Made by a program: the position numbers and the translations under genes. This document shows positions 25,944 through 33,622 of a stretch of DNA of 64,000 bases, in pieces (within the stretch, counting starts at the first letter, position 1; every line of letters starts with the position of its first letter). The stretch comes from a candidate division KSB1 bacterium (GTDB lineage Bacteria; Zhuqueibacterota; Zhuqueibacteria; JANLFK01; Oleimicrobiaceae): positions 62,001-126,000 of the forward strand of contig JAPDPR010000001.1 of assembly GCA_034506335.1 (NCBI GenBank). Reading direction: 5' to 3'. A model generated the notes under the pieces. The model saw only the letters and a list, made by a program, of their open reading frames with translations, searched no databases and had not been told where the DNA came from.

Positions 25944-27179
25944 GCGGCCGCCTACCAGGTCAAAAGCTACCAGGCTGATCACATGGGCAAAGTCCACCAG
26001 CTGCTGAATCTCTACCCGTTCGTTTGCCACATGGAAGGCGGTATCGTCGCCAGGGCCAAATCCCACGGCCGGAATGCCGGCTAGGTTAAGGGTCTTGGCG
26101 AAAGTGCCACCACCCATGCCAATGGGCTGAGGCCGCCAACCCAAGAGCTCCTGCACATTCTGCTGAATCGTCACCACCAGCGGATTTTCGGGGCTCACAG
26201 CGTGCGGCTCACTCGCCGACTGCACCTCCACCACAAAGTCGTCGGCCACCCGACGGGCGAGTGCCGCGATGGCCTGCCGCACTTGTTCCACAGTTTGCCC
26301 TGGCACGATGCGCACGTCCAGGTAGGCGACGCACTCCCCGGGTACCACATTGGCTGCTACTCCGCCGTGAACCTCGCCCAAATTTACCGTGGGCCCGCCC
26401 AGCAGTGGGTGGACCTCATGCGGTAACTGCATCCCTTCCAGCATGGTCACAAAACGCGCCATCTTGTAAATGGCATTCACCCCCCGCTCTGGCGTTGAGC
26501 CGTGTGCCTGCACGCCCCGTGCCACTACCCGCAAGACGACTCGTCCCTTTTCCGCAATGTCGATGCTGCGCATGTTCTCCCCGATGTCCGGGATAATCGC
26601 ACAGGTGGGGGCTATTAGCTTTTCCTCCAACAAGTAGCCGATGCCGAAATCACCTTCCGGACCGGAGGCTTCTTCGTCAGCCAGGGCCGCAACCAAAAGT
26701 TGCCCGGGGAGCCCATCGCTGTCTATCGTCTCTTTCAACGCGCGCGCCGCTACCAAGGAAGCAGCAAGAGGGCCCTTGTTGTCCAGAACACCTCGGCCGT
26801 ACAGGAACCCTTCTTTCTCCACGGGATCAAAAGGGTCAGTTTCCCACCCCTCGCCGGGTGGGACAACGTCCATGTGGCAGGCCACCAAGAGCCTGCATGG
26901 GCCCTCGCCTCTGCCGAGGGATGCCACCACGTTTGTGCGCCCTGTTTCCCGTTCGTAGACTGCGTACGGCACACCCCACCGATCCAGGGTCTCCATCACA
27001 ATCCGGGCGACGCGAAACTCCTCCCCGCGTTGCTTCAGGTAAGGAAAATCGGAGAGCTTTTCCGGCACCACATTCACCGTTCGCTCACGCACCATGCGGG
27101 AGGTCAGGGCCACAATGTCCTGACGCACTTGCTCCGCGTTGCTTTGAAAGTAGGCGCCAACCTTTTCCTTTGCCTTCAT
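25935..27179 (-). CDS. M20 family metallopeptidase (ArgE/DapE-like)
   Basis: 414 residues. The di-zinc site can be read in order: ACHMDVVPPGEGWETDPF (first His and the Asp two residues on), GRGVLDNKG (bridging Asp), LADEEASG (catalytic Glu and metal Glu), IPDIGE, and the late His in DDTAFHVANERV. A dimerisation domain separates these (about 210-310, GVQAHGSTPERGVNAI). The family removes acyl groups or cuts short peptides: acetylornithine deacetylase, succinyl-diaminopimelate desuccinylase or dipeptidase. Sequence alone does not choose between them, and no arginine or lysine pathway gene is adjacent. It stands alone on its strand. Confidence 0.88.
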   Translation of the reverse strand: MKAKEKVGAYFQSNAEQVRQDIVALTSRMVRERTVNVVPEKLSDFPYLKQRGEEFRVARIVMETLDRWGVPYAVYERETGRTNVVASLGRGEGPCRLLVACHMDVVPPGEGWETDPFDPVEKEGFLYGRGVLDNKGPLAASLVAARALKETIDSDGLPGQLLVAALADEEASGPEGDFGIGYLLEEKLIAPTCAIIPDIGENMRSIDIAEKGRVVLRVVARGVQAHGSTPERGVNAIYKMARFVTMLEGMQLPHEVHPLLGGPTVNLGEVHGGVAANVVPGECVAYLDVRIVPGQTVEQVRQAIAALARRVADDFVVEVQSASEPHAVSPENPLVVTIQQNVQELLGWRPQPIGMGGGTFAKTLNLAGIPAVGFGPGDDTAFHVANERVEIQQLVDFAHVISLVAFDLVGGRSR

Positions 27180-27491
27180 GTTACCTCAATTGGTCTCGCC
27201 AACACGCATTTCCACTGCTTGCGCCCCCCACTTGCATGCCACTACGCTCTTCAAGGTCTTGGCACGTAACATCTTGCTCAGATTTTCTCATCCCTCATTG
27301 AGGCCCAACCCTTCCGCGTGCTCTTTACCGGCCTATTGCGCAGCATGCGGAAAGTATTTGCACGCAAATTCCGCTTTTGTTCAAGCAGCGTGAGCCCAAG
27401 GGCTGCGCCCTTGCAACTAGCACATATTCTCGAGCGTGGTCCCCGAGAAGGTAGCTCCCCCTGGGGGACAGTACTCAAGCCTAGCGGGCCT
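27180..27491. other. 312-bp intergenic region without a recognisable gene
   Basis: It lies between the M20 gene and the PTS IIB gene, both on the minus strand. A small perfect hairpin CAAGGGC/GCCCTTG (27397-27413) is present without a T-run, and a CCCCCTGGGGG palindrome occurs near 27455-27470. No promoter, tRNA or relic of the missing PTS components (IIC, IID, HPr, EI) was recognised. Confidence 0.4.
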
Positions 27492-27974
27492 TCAGTCTAA
27501 ATTCAGCAATTCTGCGACGTCAAGCTTCTTCCCGGTGGGCACGTCTTGCCCTACCAGCGCGACGCGACGCGCATGCAATTCTTGGAACCACTGGCGGTCT
27601 TGTTCATCGACGAACAAATAGGGGGCAACCTGTCGCTTGCCAGGGCGGTGATGCATTCCCCCCACGTTGACCTCGGTGATGGGCACCCCCAGGTCCAATA
27701 GGCGGAGCACATCCTTGGGCGATTCCACTATGAGAAACAGACGCTCGCGGCCTGATTTATCGGCGATGAGGCGCTCGGCGGTTTCGCGCAGGGAGAGCAC
27801 TTCCACGGGCGCGTCATCCGTCGCACCGCCCGTGTACAGCTCTCGTTCCCACGGGGAAGCGGCGATTTGGTCATTGCAGAGCAGAATACGGTCGGGATGA
27901 AGCACATTGCCCCACCCTACGACAACCTGCCCATGCACGAGCCGGTCGTCGATGCGCACTAACACAAGGGGCAT
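27492..27974 (-). CDS. PTS mannose/fructose/sorbose-family IIB component
   Basis: 160 residues. The start LVRIDDRLVHGQVVVGWG holds the phospho-accepting histidine (H14) of Man-family IIB proteins, and ESPKDVLRLLDLGVPITEVN with NVGGMHH is typical of the family. IIB passes phosphate from IIA to the sugar at the IIC/IID permease. No IIC or IID gene follows: the next gene on this strand is an M20 peptidase after 312 bp. A regulatory rather than transport role is possible, as in incomplete PTS modules of other FCB and delta-type bacteria. It begins 12 nt after the IIA stop. Confidence 0.9.
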   Translation of the reverse strand: MPLVLVRIDDRLVHGQVVVGWGNVLHPDRILLCNDQIAASPWERELYTGGATDDAPVEVLSLRETAERLIADKSGRERLFLIVESPKDVLRLLDLGVPITEVNVGGMHHRPGKRQVAPYLFVDEQDRQWFQELHARRVALVGQDVPTGKKLDVAELLNLD

Positions 27975-27986
27975 AAGTGGGGTCCC

Positions 27987-28391
27987 TCACCTGCTGGTAG
28001 GGGTTTCTTCCGGAAACCCAGTGATCCCGCGCACGCCATCGCGGCATACGGTCTCGACAAGCTGCGGGAAGGAGAGTCTATCCCTCTTGGTAAGAAACGA
28101 GAGGAGCATTGGCAGATTCACCCCGGAGATAACGCGTACATGGGGGTGGCGCTGGGCGATTTTGCACGCGGCATTCCAGCAGCTTCCACCACGCAAGGTA
28201 GCCAGTATCAGCAGCCCGTCTTGGGCCTCGGGGCTATTGGCCAGCGCCTCCAGCTTTTCCAGAATCGTCTCCAGCGACAGAGGCGACACCGAGAGTGCGT
28301 GTACCCCACTGATATCGCCCATGACCGATTGTGCCGCCTTGGCGAGCGCATCGGCCACAGGGCCGTGAGTGACCAAAACGCAACTGGGCAT
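27987..28391 (-). CDS. PTS mannose-family IIA component
   Basis: 134 residues. CVLVTHGPVADALAKAAQ carries the active histidine (H9) of Man-family IIA, and GLLILATLRGGSCWNAACKI and VISGVNLPMLL are family landmarks. It accepts phosphate from HPr and hands it to IIB. The gene starts 8 nt after the hprK stop and is followed by IIB after 12 nt, so hprK, IIA and IIB form one unit. HPr and enzyme I, its donors, are not in this window. Confidence 0.9.
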   Translation of the reverse strand: MPSCVLVTHGPVADALAKAAQSVMGDISGVHALSVSPLSLETILEKLEALANSPEAQDGLLILATLRGGSCWNAACKIAQRHPHVRVISGVNLPMLLSFLTKRDRLSFPQLVETVCRDGVRGITGFPEETPTSR

Positions 28392-28399
28392 AGCAGCTC

Positions 28400-29374
28400 C
28401 TACTCGAAATCCTTTTCCGGGGAATAGGGGTAGGGGTAGCTCGCGGCACGGCGCATGCGCTCGATGAGTTTCTGGTTAAAGACCTCTGCCGCCATGTAGC
28501 CCCGAATCCGCATTAGGTGGTGCAGGGCGATGACCTCGGCGATCACCGTGATGTTCTTGCCAGGGATGATAGGCAATCGGACCAAAGGTAGTTCCACGTC
28601 CAGGATGGTCGTGGTCTCCTGGTCGATGCCAATGCGTTCGTAATCAATGTCGTCGGACCACTCCTGCAGGTCGACCTGTACCTCCACGCGTTTGCGCAGC
28701 CGCACGGCCCGCATGCCGAACATCTGGCGGACGTTGATGATCCCGAGGCCGCGCACCTCGGCGTGATCGCGCAGCAAGTCGTCACTGGTACCAATGAGAG
28801 TCCCCTTCGCCGCTCGCGTGATATGCACCACGTCGTCGGCCACCAGACGATGGCCGCGCTCCACCAAGTCCAGAGCCACCTCACTTTTGCCAATACCACT
28901 GCGCCCCGTAAACAGCATGCCCACACCGTACACATCCACCAGCGAGCCGTGGATGGTCACTTTGGGGGCAAACTTGACGTCCAGGTAGTCGCCTAGTAGA
29001 TGGATGAGCGTAGTGGTATTGTGCGGGGTGCCGAAGATACTGATCTGACGTTCATCAGCCACCTTGAGGAGGATACGCGGGGGCTTGTTATTGTCGGTGA
29101 TAATGATGCAGGGGATATCGAAGGAGAGCACTTTCTCGATGGACTGTCTGCGCTGGGCCTCGCTAAGGGTCTCCAAGTAAGCCAGCTCGGTGTTCCCCAG
29201 AATCTGGATGCGATGGTAGGTGAACACGTCGGTAAAGCCGGTCAAGGCCAGACCTGGCCTATGGACCTCCCCCTCTCGAATTACCTTGTTGAAGCTGCCG
29301 CGGTGATTCAGCAGCTCAAGCCGTAAAGTCTCCTTGTTTTCCTCGTAGAGGGTTTCTACCGTCAGCTGATTCAT
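28400..29374 (-). CDS. hprK: HPr kinase/phosphorylase
   Basis: 324 residues. The N-terminal domain (1 to about 130) is followed by the catalytic domain with Walker A GRSGIGKS (157-164), the acidic pair at 180-181 (VADDVV) and the HprK signature EVRGLGIINVRQMFG (206-220). Family knowledge: a hexameric enzyme that phosphorylates and dephosphorylates a serine in HPr, tying carbon supply to gene control. The neighbourhood hpf, hprK, IIA is conserved in many Gram-negatives, where it belongs to nitrogen- or carbon-regulatory PTS modules. A terminator-like hairpin sits between hpf and this gene. Confidence 0.96.
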   Translation of the reverse strand: MNQLTVETLYEENKETLRLELLNHRGSFNKVIREGEVHRPGLALTGFTDVFTYHRIQILGNTELAYLETLSEAQRRQSIEKVLSFDIPCIIITDNNKPPRILLKVADERQISIFGTPHNTTTLIHLLGDYLDVKFAPKVTIHGSLVDVYGVGMLFTGRSGIGKSEVALDLVERGHRLVADDVVHITRAAKGTLIGTSDDLLRDHAEVRGLGIINVRQMFGMRAVRLRKRVEVQVDLQEWSDDIDYERIGIDQETTTILDVELPLVRLPIIPGKNITVIAEVIALHHLMRIRGYMAAEVFNQKLIERMRRAASYPYPYSPEKDFE

Positions 29375-29416
29375 CGCCTATTTTCCGTTGTCTCTCACCC
29401 TAGCCCATCAGCTACG

Positions 29417-29449
29417 ATAAGGGGGCTGCCCGGGCCCAGGCAGCCCCCC
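29417..29449 (-). terminator. Intrinsic-terminator-like hairpin between hpf and hprK
   Basis: GGGGGCTGCC pairs with GGCAGCCCCC (29439-29448 with 29421-29430; 10 bp, 8-nt loop), followed by TTAT on the minus strand, 11 nt after the hpf stop. The T-tract is short, so partial termination that sets the hpf to hprK ratio is plausible. Confidence 0.55.
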
Positions 29450-29459
29450 AGGCACATGC

Positions 29460-29780
29460 CTACTCTGCAAGCACATCCCTGGCCTTGACCGCCTCGAATT
29501 CGCGGAGCTTGCCCTTGTACTTCTTCAGCTGTCGCTCCAATTTGTCCACCGCCAAGTTGATGGACTTGTACATGTCTTCGCTCTTCTCCCGCACGGTCAA
29601 CTTGGACCCGTAGACGTGCAGCACTATTTCTGCCACTTGCGCTTGTTTCTCATAATCCAGGATGACATCGCAGTTAAGGATGCCATCGTAATACCTCTTG
29701 AGTCGCCTCACCTCCTTTTCGGTGTACTCTTTAAGACGGTCCGACGCGTTGAAGTGCCGCGCGGTGATGTTGAGTCTCAT
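29460..29780 (-). CDS. hpf: Ribosome hibernation-promoting factor, short form
   Basis: 106 residues from the ATG at 29780, which has GGAGGAG upstream; the longer frame from 29879 has no support. MRLNITARHFNASDRLKEY, then KRYYDGILNCDVILDYEKQ and DMYKSINLAVDKLERQLKKY are the HPF/RaiA fold. The length lacks the C-terminal dimerisation domain of long HPF. Family knowledge: it binds the 30S decoding centre and, with RMF-like partners, silences ribosomes in starvation. It sits between the Xer gene and hprK, a common order in Gram-negatives. Confidence 0.93.
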   Translation of the reverse strand: MRLNITARHFNASDRLKEYTEKEVRRLKRYYDGILNCDVILDYEKQAQVAEIVLHVYGSKLTVREKSEDMYKSINLAVDKLERQLKKYKGKLREFEAVKARDVLAE

Positions 29781-29853
29781 AGGCTCCTCCCATGGTTTAA
29801 TCCCAACGCAGGTACCGCCCTCACCAAAGCCTACTGAGCACGCCGCCGAGGGA

Positions 29854-30783
29854 TCACTGCTGCCGATTGCGCTCGGCACGAGGATGCGCCTGGCGGTATA
29901 TTCGCTTGATCCGCTCGGCTGATACGTGAGTGTAGATTTGCGTTGTCGACAGCCGCGAATGTCCTAATAGCTCTTTAACGGCGAGCAGGTCCGCCCCCGC
30001 ATCGAGCAGATGGGTGGCAAACGAGTGACGCAGCACGTGGGGACTGCGCGCCTTGCTCTCAGAGACCTCGCCCAGGTATCGTCGCACCCTGCGGGCAATG
30101 CTGCTGCGCGACAGCCGCTGACCACGCGCGTTCAGGAACAGCGCTTCGGGCACTCCGGCCTCTTGCCGAACAAGTTCGCCGCGCCGCATCAGGTACTGAC
30201 GGAGAGCAGCACTAGCTGCCCCTCCCACGGGAACGACCCGCTCCTTGGCGCCCTTTCCCATCACCTTGATAGTGCCATTGGCAAAGTCTACATCATTCAC
30301 ATTCAGCGCAGCCAGCTCGCTCAACCGGATTCCTGTGGCGTAGAACAGGTGCAAGATGGCCCTATCTCGCAGTCCTTGCACCGACTGCACCTCCGGAAGA
30401 TCCAGGGCATCCATCACCTTCGGCACTGCTAAGAACTTGGGAATGCGCTTGGCCGCTTTGGGTGCTCGAAGACCTACCATGGGGTTAGTTGCTATCACTC
30501 CATGCAGCACCAAGTAGCGAAAGAAGGTGCGCAAGGCCGCGAGCTTCCGCCCCACGCTGCGCGGACTGTAGCCGCGTCTGGCCAGTCGCCCCATGTAGGC
30601 CCGGAAGAAGCCGCGTTCAACGTGCTGTACAGAGGGCTGAGGGTCACCCACCATTTCGCCGACAAAGTCACAAAACTGCAAAAGGTCCGTGCGGTAGGCC
30701 ACAACCGAGTGGCGAGAATAGTTGCGCACTTTCTCGAGGTACCCAACAAACTGCAGGGTCAACGTCCGAAGGTCGTCACTCAT
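29854..30783 (-). CDS. Tyrosine recombinase XerC/XerD
   Basis: 309 residues from the ATG at 30783. A SAM-like N-terminal DNA-binding domain (about 5-95) precedes the catalytic domain, whose residues are all present: R153 (ATGIRLSELAAL), K180 region, H249 and R252 (HVLRHSFATHLL), H275 (GHSRLSTT) and nucleophile Y284. Such enzymes resolve chromosome dimers at dif. Position between topA and hpf, and an 8-bp overlap with the topA end, indicate a housekeeping role, not a mobile element. XerC versus XerD cannot be decided; many FCB genomes hold two. Confidence 0.93.
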   Translation of the reverse strand: MSDDLRTLTLQFVGYLEKVRNYSRHSVVAYRTDLLQFCDFVGEMVGDPQPSVQHVERGFFRAYMGRLARRGYSPRSVGRKLAALRTFFRYLVLHGVIATNPMVGLRAPKAAKRIPKFLAVPKVMDALDLPEVQSVQGLRDRAILHLFYATGIRLSELAALNVNDVDFANGTIKVMGKGAKERVVPVGGAASAALRQYLMRRGELVRQEAGVPEALFLNARGQRLSRSSIARRVRRYLGEVSESKARSPHVLRHSFATHLLDAGADLLAVKELLGHSRLSTTQIYTHVSAERIKRIYRQAHPRAERNRQQ

Positions 30784-33049
30784 TATGGATCGTGCTGGGC
30801 GATGTAGCCAGCTCCTGGGCAAACTCCTGACCGCACTCTGGGCAATGCAACGTGGTGCCCTTCACCTTTGTGTACCGTTTGTAGAGGAGTTTGTTCCCGC
30901 ACGACGGACACGGGCCCAAAACTGGTTCTTGCCAGGAGACAAAATCGCACTCCGGATAGCGACTGCAGCCGTAGAAGGTGCGCCCCCGCCGCGTCCTTCG
31001 CTCCACCACATCCCCGTCGCAGCCGGGTTTGGGGCACTTGATGCCAATTTTGTAAGGCCGTGCGTTCTTGCATTTTGGGTAAGCGGAGCAGGCCAGGAAC
31101 CGGCCAAAACGGCTGTTCTTCACCACCATGGGGCTGCCGCACTGCTCACACTTTTCATCCACCGCCACCTCCTCCTGCTCCATCGACTTGGAGAAACGGC
31201 AGCGCGGATAGTCAGCACAAGCGATGAAGCGCCCATGGCGCCCCCAACGGATCACCAGCTCCTTGCCGCAAACTGGGCAGTGCTCGTCGGTCTTCTCCTG
31301 GAGGGAGTCGCGAATCTGCAACTGCTTGCCCTCAGCCGCCTCCAGAGCGCGCTGGAACGGGCGGTAGAAGCGCTCCATGACCTCGAGGAAGGGCCTCTTG
31401 CCTGCCTCGATCTCGTCCAGCTCCGCTTCCATGCGCGCGGTGAACTTGACGGTGAAGATATCGGGAAAGTTCGCCACCAGGATCTTGTTGACAGTTCTCC
31501 CCAACTCAGTCGGAACCAGCCGTCGGTCACGCTTCTCAACGTAGTTGCGTTCCAGAATGGTACTCACAATCACCGCATAGGTGCTGGGCCGCCCGATACC
31601 CAGCGCATCGAGGGTCTTCACCAAACTGCTTTCCGTGTAGCGTGGCGGAGGCTTGGTGAAATGCTGGCTAGGACTGACCTCCAGCAGGACAAGCTTTTCG
31701 CCGACGCTTAGGTTCTCCGGCACCTTTGTGGTTGGCGCCTCCTCTTGCTCATCATCCTCGCGCGGTGTCTCCTCGTAGGCCTGCAAGAAGCCCCGAAAGA
31801 GCACCTCAGACCCGTGTGCCCGGAACAGGTAGAGCTCATCATTACCGCTCACGATATCCACGGCCGTCTGCAGCAGCTGTGCGGGGGCCATCTGGCTTGC
31901 TACGAAGCGCTGCCAAATAAGCTCGTAGAGGAGAAATTGCTCCTGCGTCAGATATTTGCGCAACGAGCGCGGTGTGCGGCTCACTGCGGTCGGGCGGATG
32001 GCCTCGTGCGCCTCTTGCGCCCCCGCGCGCGACTTGAACCGGCGCGGCTCGCTGGGAAGATACTCCAGGCCGTAGTTGCTCGCGATAAAACTACGCACCG
32101 CCTCTATCGCCTCATCTGCTACCCGCACCGAGTCGGTGCGCATGTACGTGATCAGCCCCTGCGGTCCCTCTCCCCCAAGCTTTACGCCCTCGTACAACTG
32201 TTGCGCGATCACCATGATCATCGACGTGGAAAAGCCGAACCGTCGAGCTGCATCCTGTTGCAGCGTACTAGTGGTGAAAGGGGGTGGAGGATGGCGCTGG
32301 ACCTTACTCTTGCGAATGTCCTTGACGAACCATTCCTGCTGGCGGATGTCCTCAACGAGCGTGGTTGCCGCCTGCTCATTTGGGATGGCAGGTTTTTCAT
32401 TGGCAACCTTGATCAACCGCGCTTGGAAGGGCTCGGTCCGCCTCCCTTGAAAGGTACCATCGATGAGCCAGTATTCTTGCGGAACAAATGCCTCGATCTC
32501 CTCCTCGCGTTCGCAGATGAGCCGTAGGGCCACTGACTGCACACGTCCGGCACTGAGCCCGGTGCACACCGTGCGCCACAGGATGGGGCTCACCTGATAG
32601 CCCACGAGGCGGTCCATCACCCGGCGGGCCTTCTGCGCTTCTACCAAGTTGAGGTCAATGGGTCTTGGATTCTCAAGCGCACGCAGCACTGCGCCACGAG
32701 TGATCTCGTTGAAAGTAATGCGGGAGATCCGAGGGTTGTTCTTTTTGAGAATCTCGGCCAGATGCCAGGCAATCGCCTCACCTTCGCGGTCTGGGTCAGT
32801 GGCAAGGATGACCTCCGCCGCCTTTGCCGCGGCGTTCCGCAGCTGCTTCACCACTTTGCCCCGACCGCGGATCAGCAGGTACTGCGGTTGGAACCCGTTG
32901 CCGACGTCCACCCCGAGCTTACTCTTGGGCAGGTCCACCACATGCCCGCCTGAGGAAAGCACGGTGAACTCCTCGCCCAAGAATGCGTTGATGGTCTTGG
33001 TCTTGGCGTGGGACTCGACAACTACCAGGGATTTCTTGTCATTAGCCAT
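30776..33049 (-). CDS. topA: DNA topoisomerase I (type IA)
   Basis: 757 residues. The Toprim domain has VVESHAK (E12) and DPDRE (85-89). The catalytic tyrosine is Y302 in GLITYMRTDS. The C-terminal 180 residues contain four zinc-finger modules of the CxxC type: CPVCGKELVIRWGRHGRF, CEQCGSPMVVKNSRFGRF, CPKPGCDGDVVERRTRRG and CPSCGNKLLY. Family knowledge: it relaxes negative supercoils through a transient 5'-phosphotyrosine link. It follows the DUF494 gene by 21 nt and overlaps the Xer gene; the three probably share the promoter at 33574-33601. Confidence 0.97.
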   Translation of the reverse strand: MANDKKSLVVVESHAKTKTINAFLGEEFTVLSSGGHVVDLPKSKLGVDVGNGFQPQYLLIRGRGKVVKQLRNAAAKAAEVILATDPDREGEAIAWHLAEILKKNNPRISRITFNEITRGAVLRALENPRPIDLNLVEAQKARRVMDRLVGYQVSPILWRTVCTGLSAGRVQSVALRLICEREEEIEAFVPQEYWLIDGTFQGRRTEPFQARLIKVANEKPAIPNEQAATTLVEDIRQQEWFVKDIRKSKVQRHPPPPFTTSTLQQDAARRFGFSTSMIMVIAQQLYEGVKLGGEGPQGLITYMRTDSVRVADEAIEAVRSFIASNYGLEYLPSEPRRFKSRAGAQEAHEAIRPTAVSRTPRSLRKYLTQEQFLLYELIWQRFVASQMAPAQLLQTAVDIVSGNDELYLFRAHGSEVLFRGFLQAYEETPREDDEQEEAPTTKVPENLSVGEKLVLLEVSPSQHFTKPPPRYTESSLVKTLDALGIGRPSTYAVIVSTILERNYVEKRDRRLVPTELGRTVNKILVANFPDIFTVKFTARMEAELDEIEAGKRPFLEVMERFYRPFQRALEAAEGKQLQIRDSLQEKTDEHCPVCGKELVIRWGRHGRFIACADYPRCRFSKSMEQEEVAVDEKCEQCGSPMVVKNSRFGRFLACSAYPKCKNARPYKIGIKCPKPGCDGDVVERRTRRGRTFYGCSRYPECDFVSWQEPVLGPCPSCGNKLLYKRYTKVKGTTLHCPECGQEFAQELATSPSTIHNE

Positions 33050-33070
33050 GCCCTGTCCGCATCACACGGC

Positions 33071-33490
33071 TCAGTTGCCCATATGGGTGTCGTTGAACAG
33101 GTACCCGCCGGCAAAGGAATCCGAGTCGAACATCACCGTGGCAGCGATCTCTTTGATGTCTTCAGTGTCCACCGGACTGACGCCCATCTGCATGGCACGC
33201 TCGATGGCCTCCTCAAGCTGCTGATCGTCGATGAGGCCCAGCTGCCGCAACTGCAGCAGGTAGCTGTAGGCCTCGGGCCTGATGACCATCCTTTCGGCGG
33301 CATGCAACACGCGGTACAGCGACAGGGGAGTGCGGATGGCGTTGAGGTTCTCGTAGTTGCAACCGGCCTTTTCGAAAAGCCAGGAGAAGGCCAGGTCAAT
33401 CTCGCTCGCGGTGTATCCCTGCCTGAGCAAGTCGTCGGTGAGCGCGCGCAGGCGTTCAACCCCGAAGGTGCTGCCTCGCGCCTCGCTCAT
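33071..33490 (-). CDS. DUF494/Smg family protein
   Basis: 139 residues. ALTDDLLRQGYTASEIDLAF and AYSYLLQLRQLGLIDDQQLE are typical of DUF494 (Smg), helical proteins of unknown function coded next to topA or dprA in many bacteria. The next gene here is topA (21 nt), so the neighbourhood supports the call. No catalytic motif is visible. It is the first gene behind the promoter at 33574-33601. Confidence 0.85.
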   Translation of the reverse strand: MSEARGSTFGVERLRALTDDLLRQGYTASEIDLAFSWLFEKAGCNYENLNAIRTPLSLYRVLHAAERMVIRPEAYSYLLQLRQLGLIDDQQLEEAIERAMQMGVSPVDTEDIKEIAATVMFDSDSFAGGYLFNDTHMGN

Positions 33491-33573
33491 GATGTAGACC
33501 AGTATTTCTACTAATCGCTCGATGGTATGACCCTTTCGCCAAACTGGGGGAGGATGGTATTCAACCCACTACC

Positions 33574-33601
33574 AAATATACAAGAAATCTCGCCAAATAC
33601 A
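33574..33601 (-). promoter_or_regulatory. Sigma-70-type promoter for the Smg-topA-Xer unit
   Basis: On the minus strand TTGTAT (33596-33601), a 16-nt spacer and TATATT (33574-33579) lie 84 nt upstream of the DUF494 start in an AT-rich gap after secA. A CAAATA-ACAAGA-like direct repeat overlaps it. Confidence 0.5.
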
Positions 33602-33622
33602 AGAGCTTTGTTACGCGTGCTC

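Noticed and set aside
29854-30783. Xer-type recombinase as an integron or phage integrase
   Set aside because: It lies in a conserved housekeeping block (topA, hpf, hprK), with no attachment sites or cargo.
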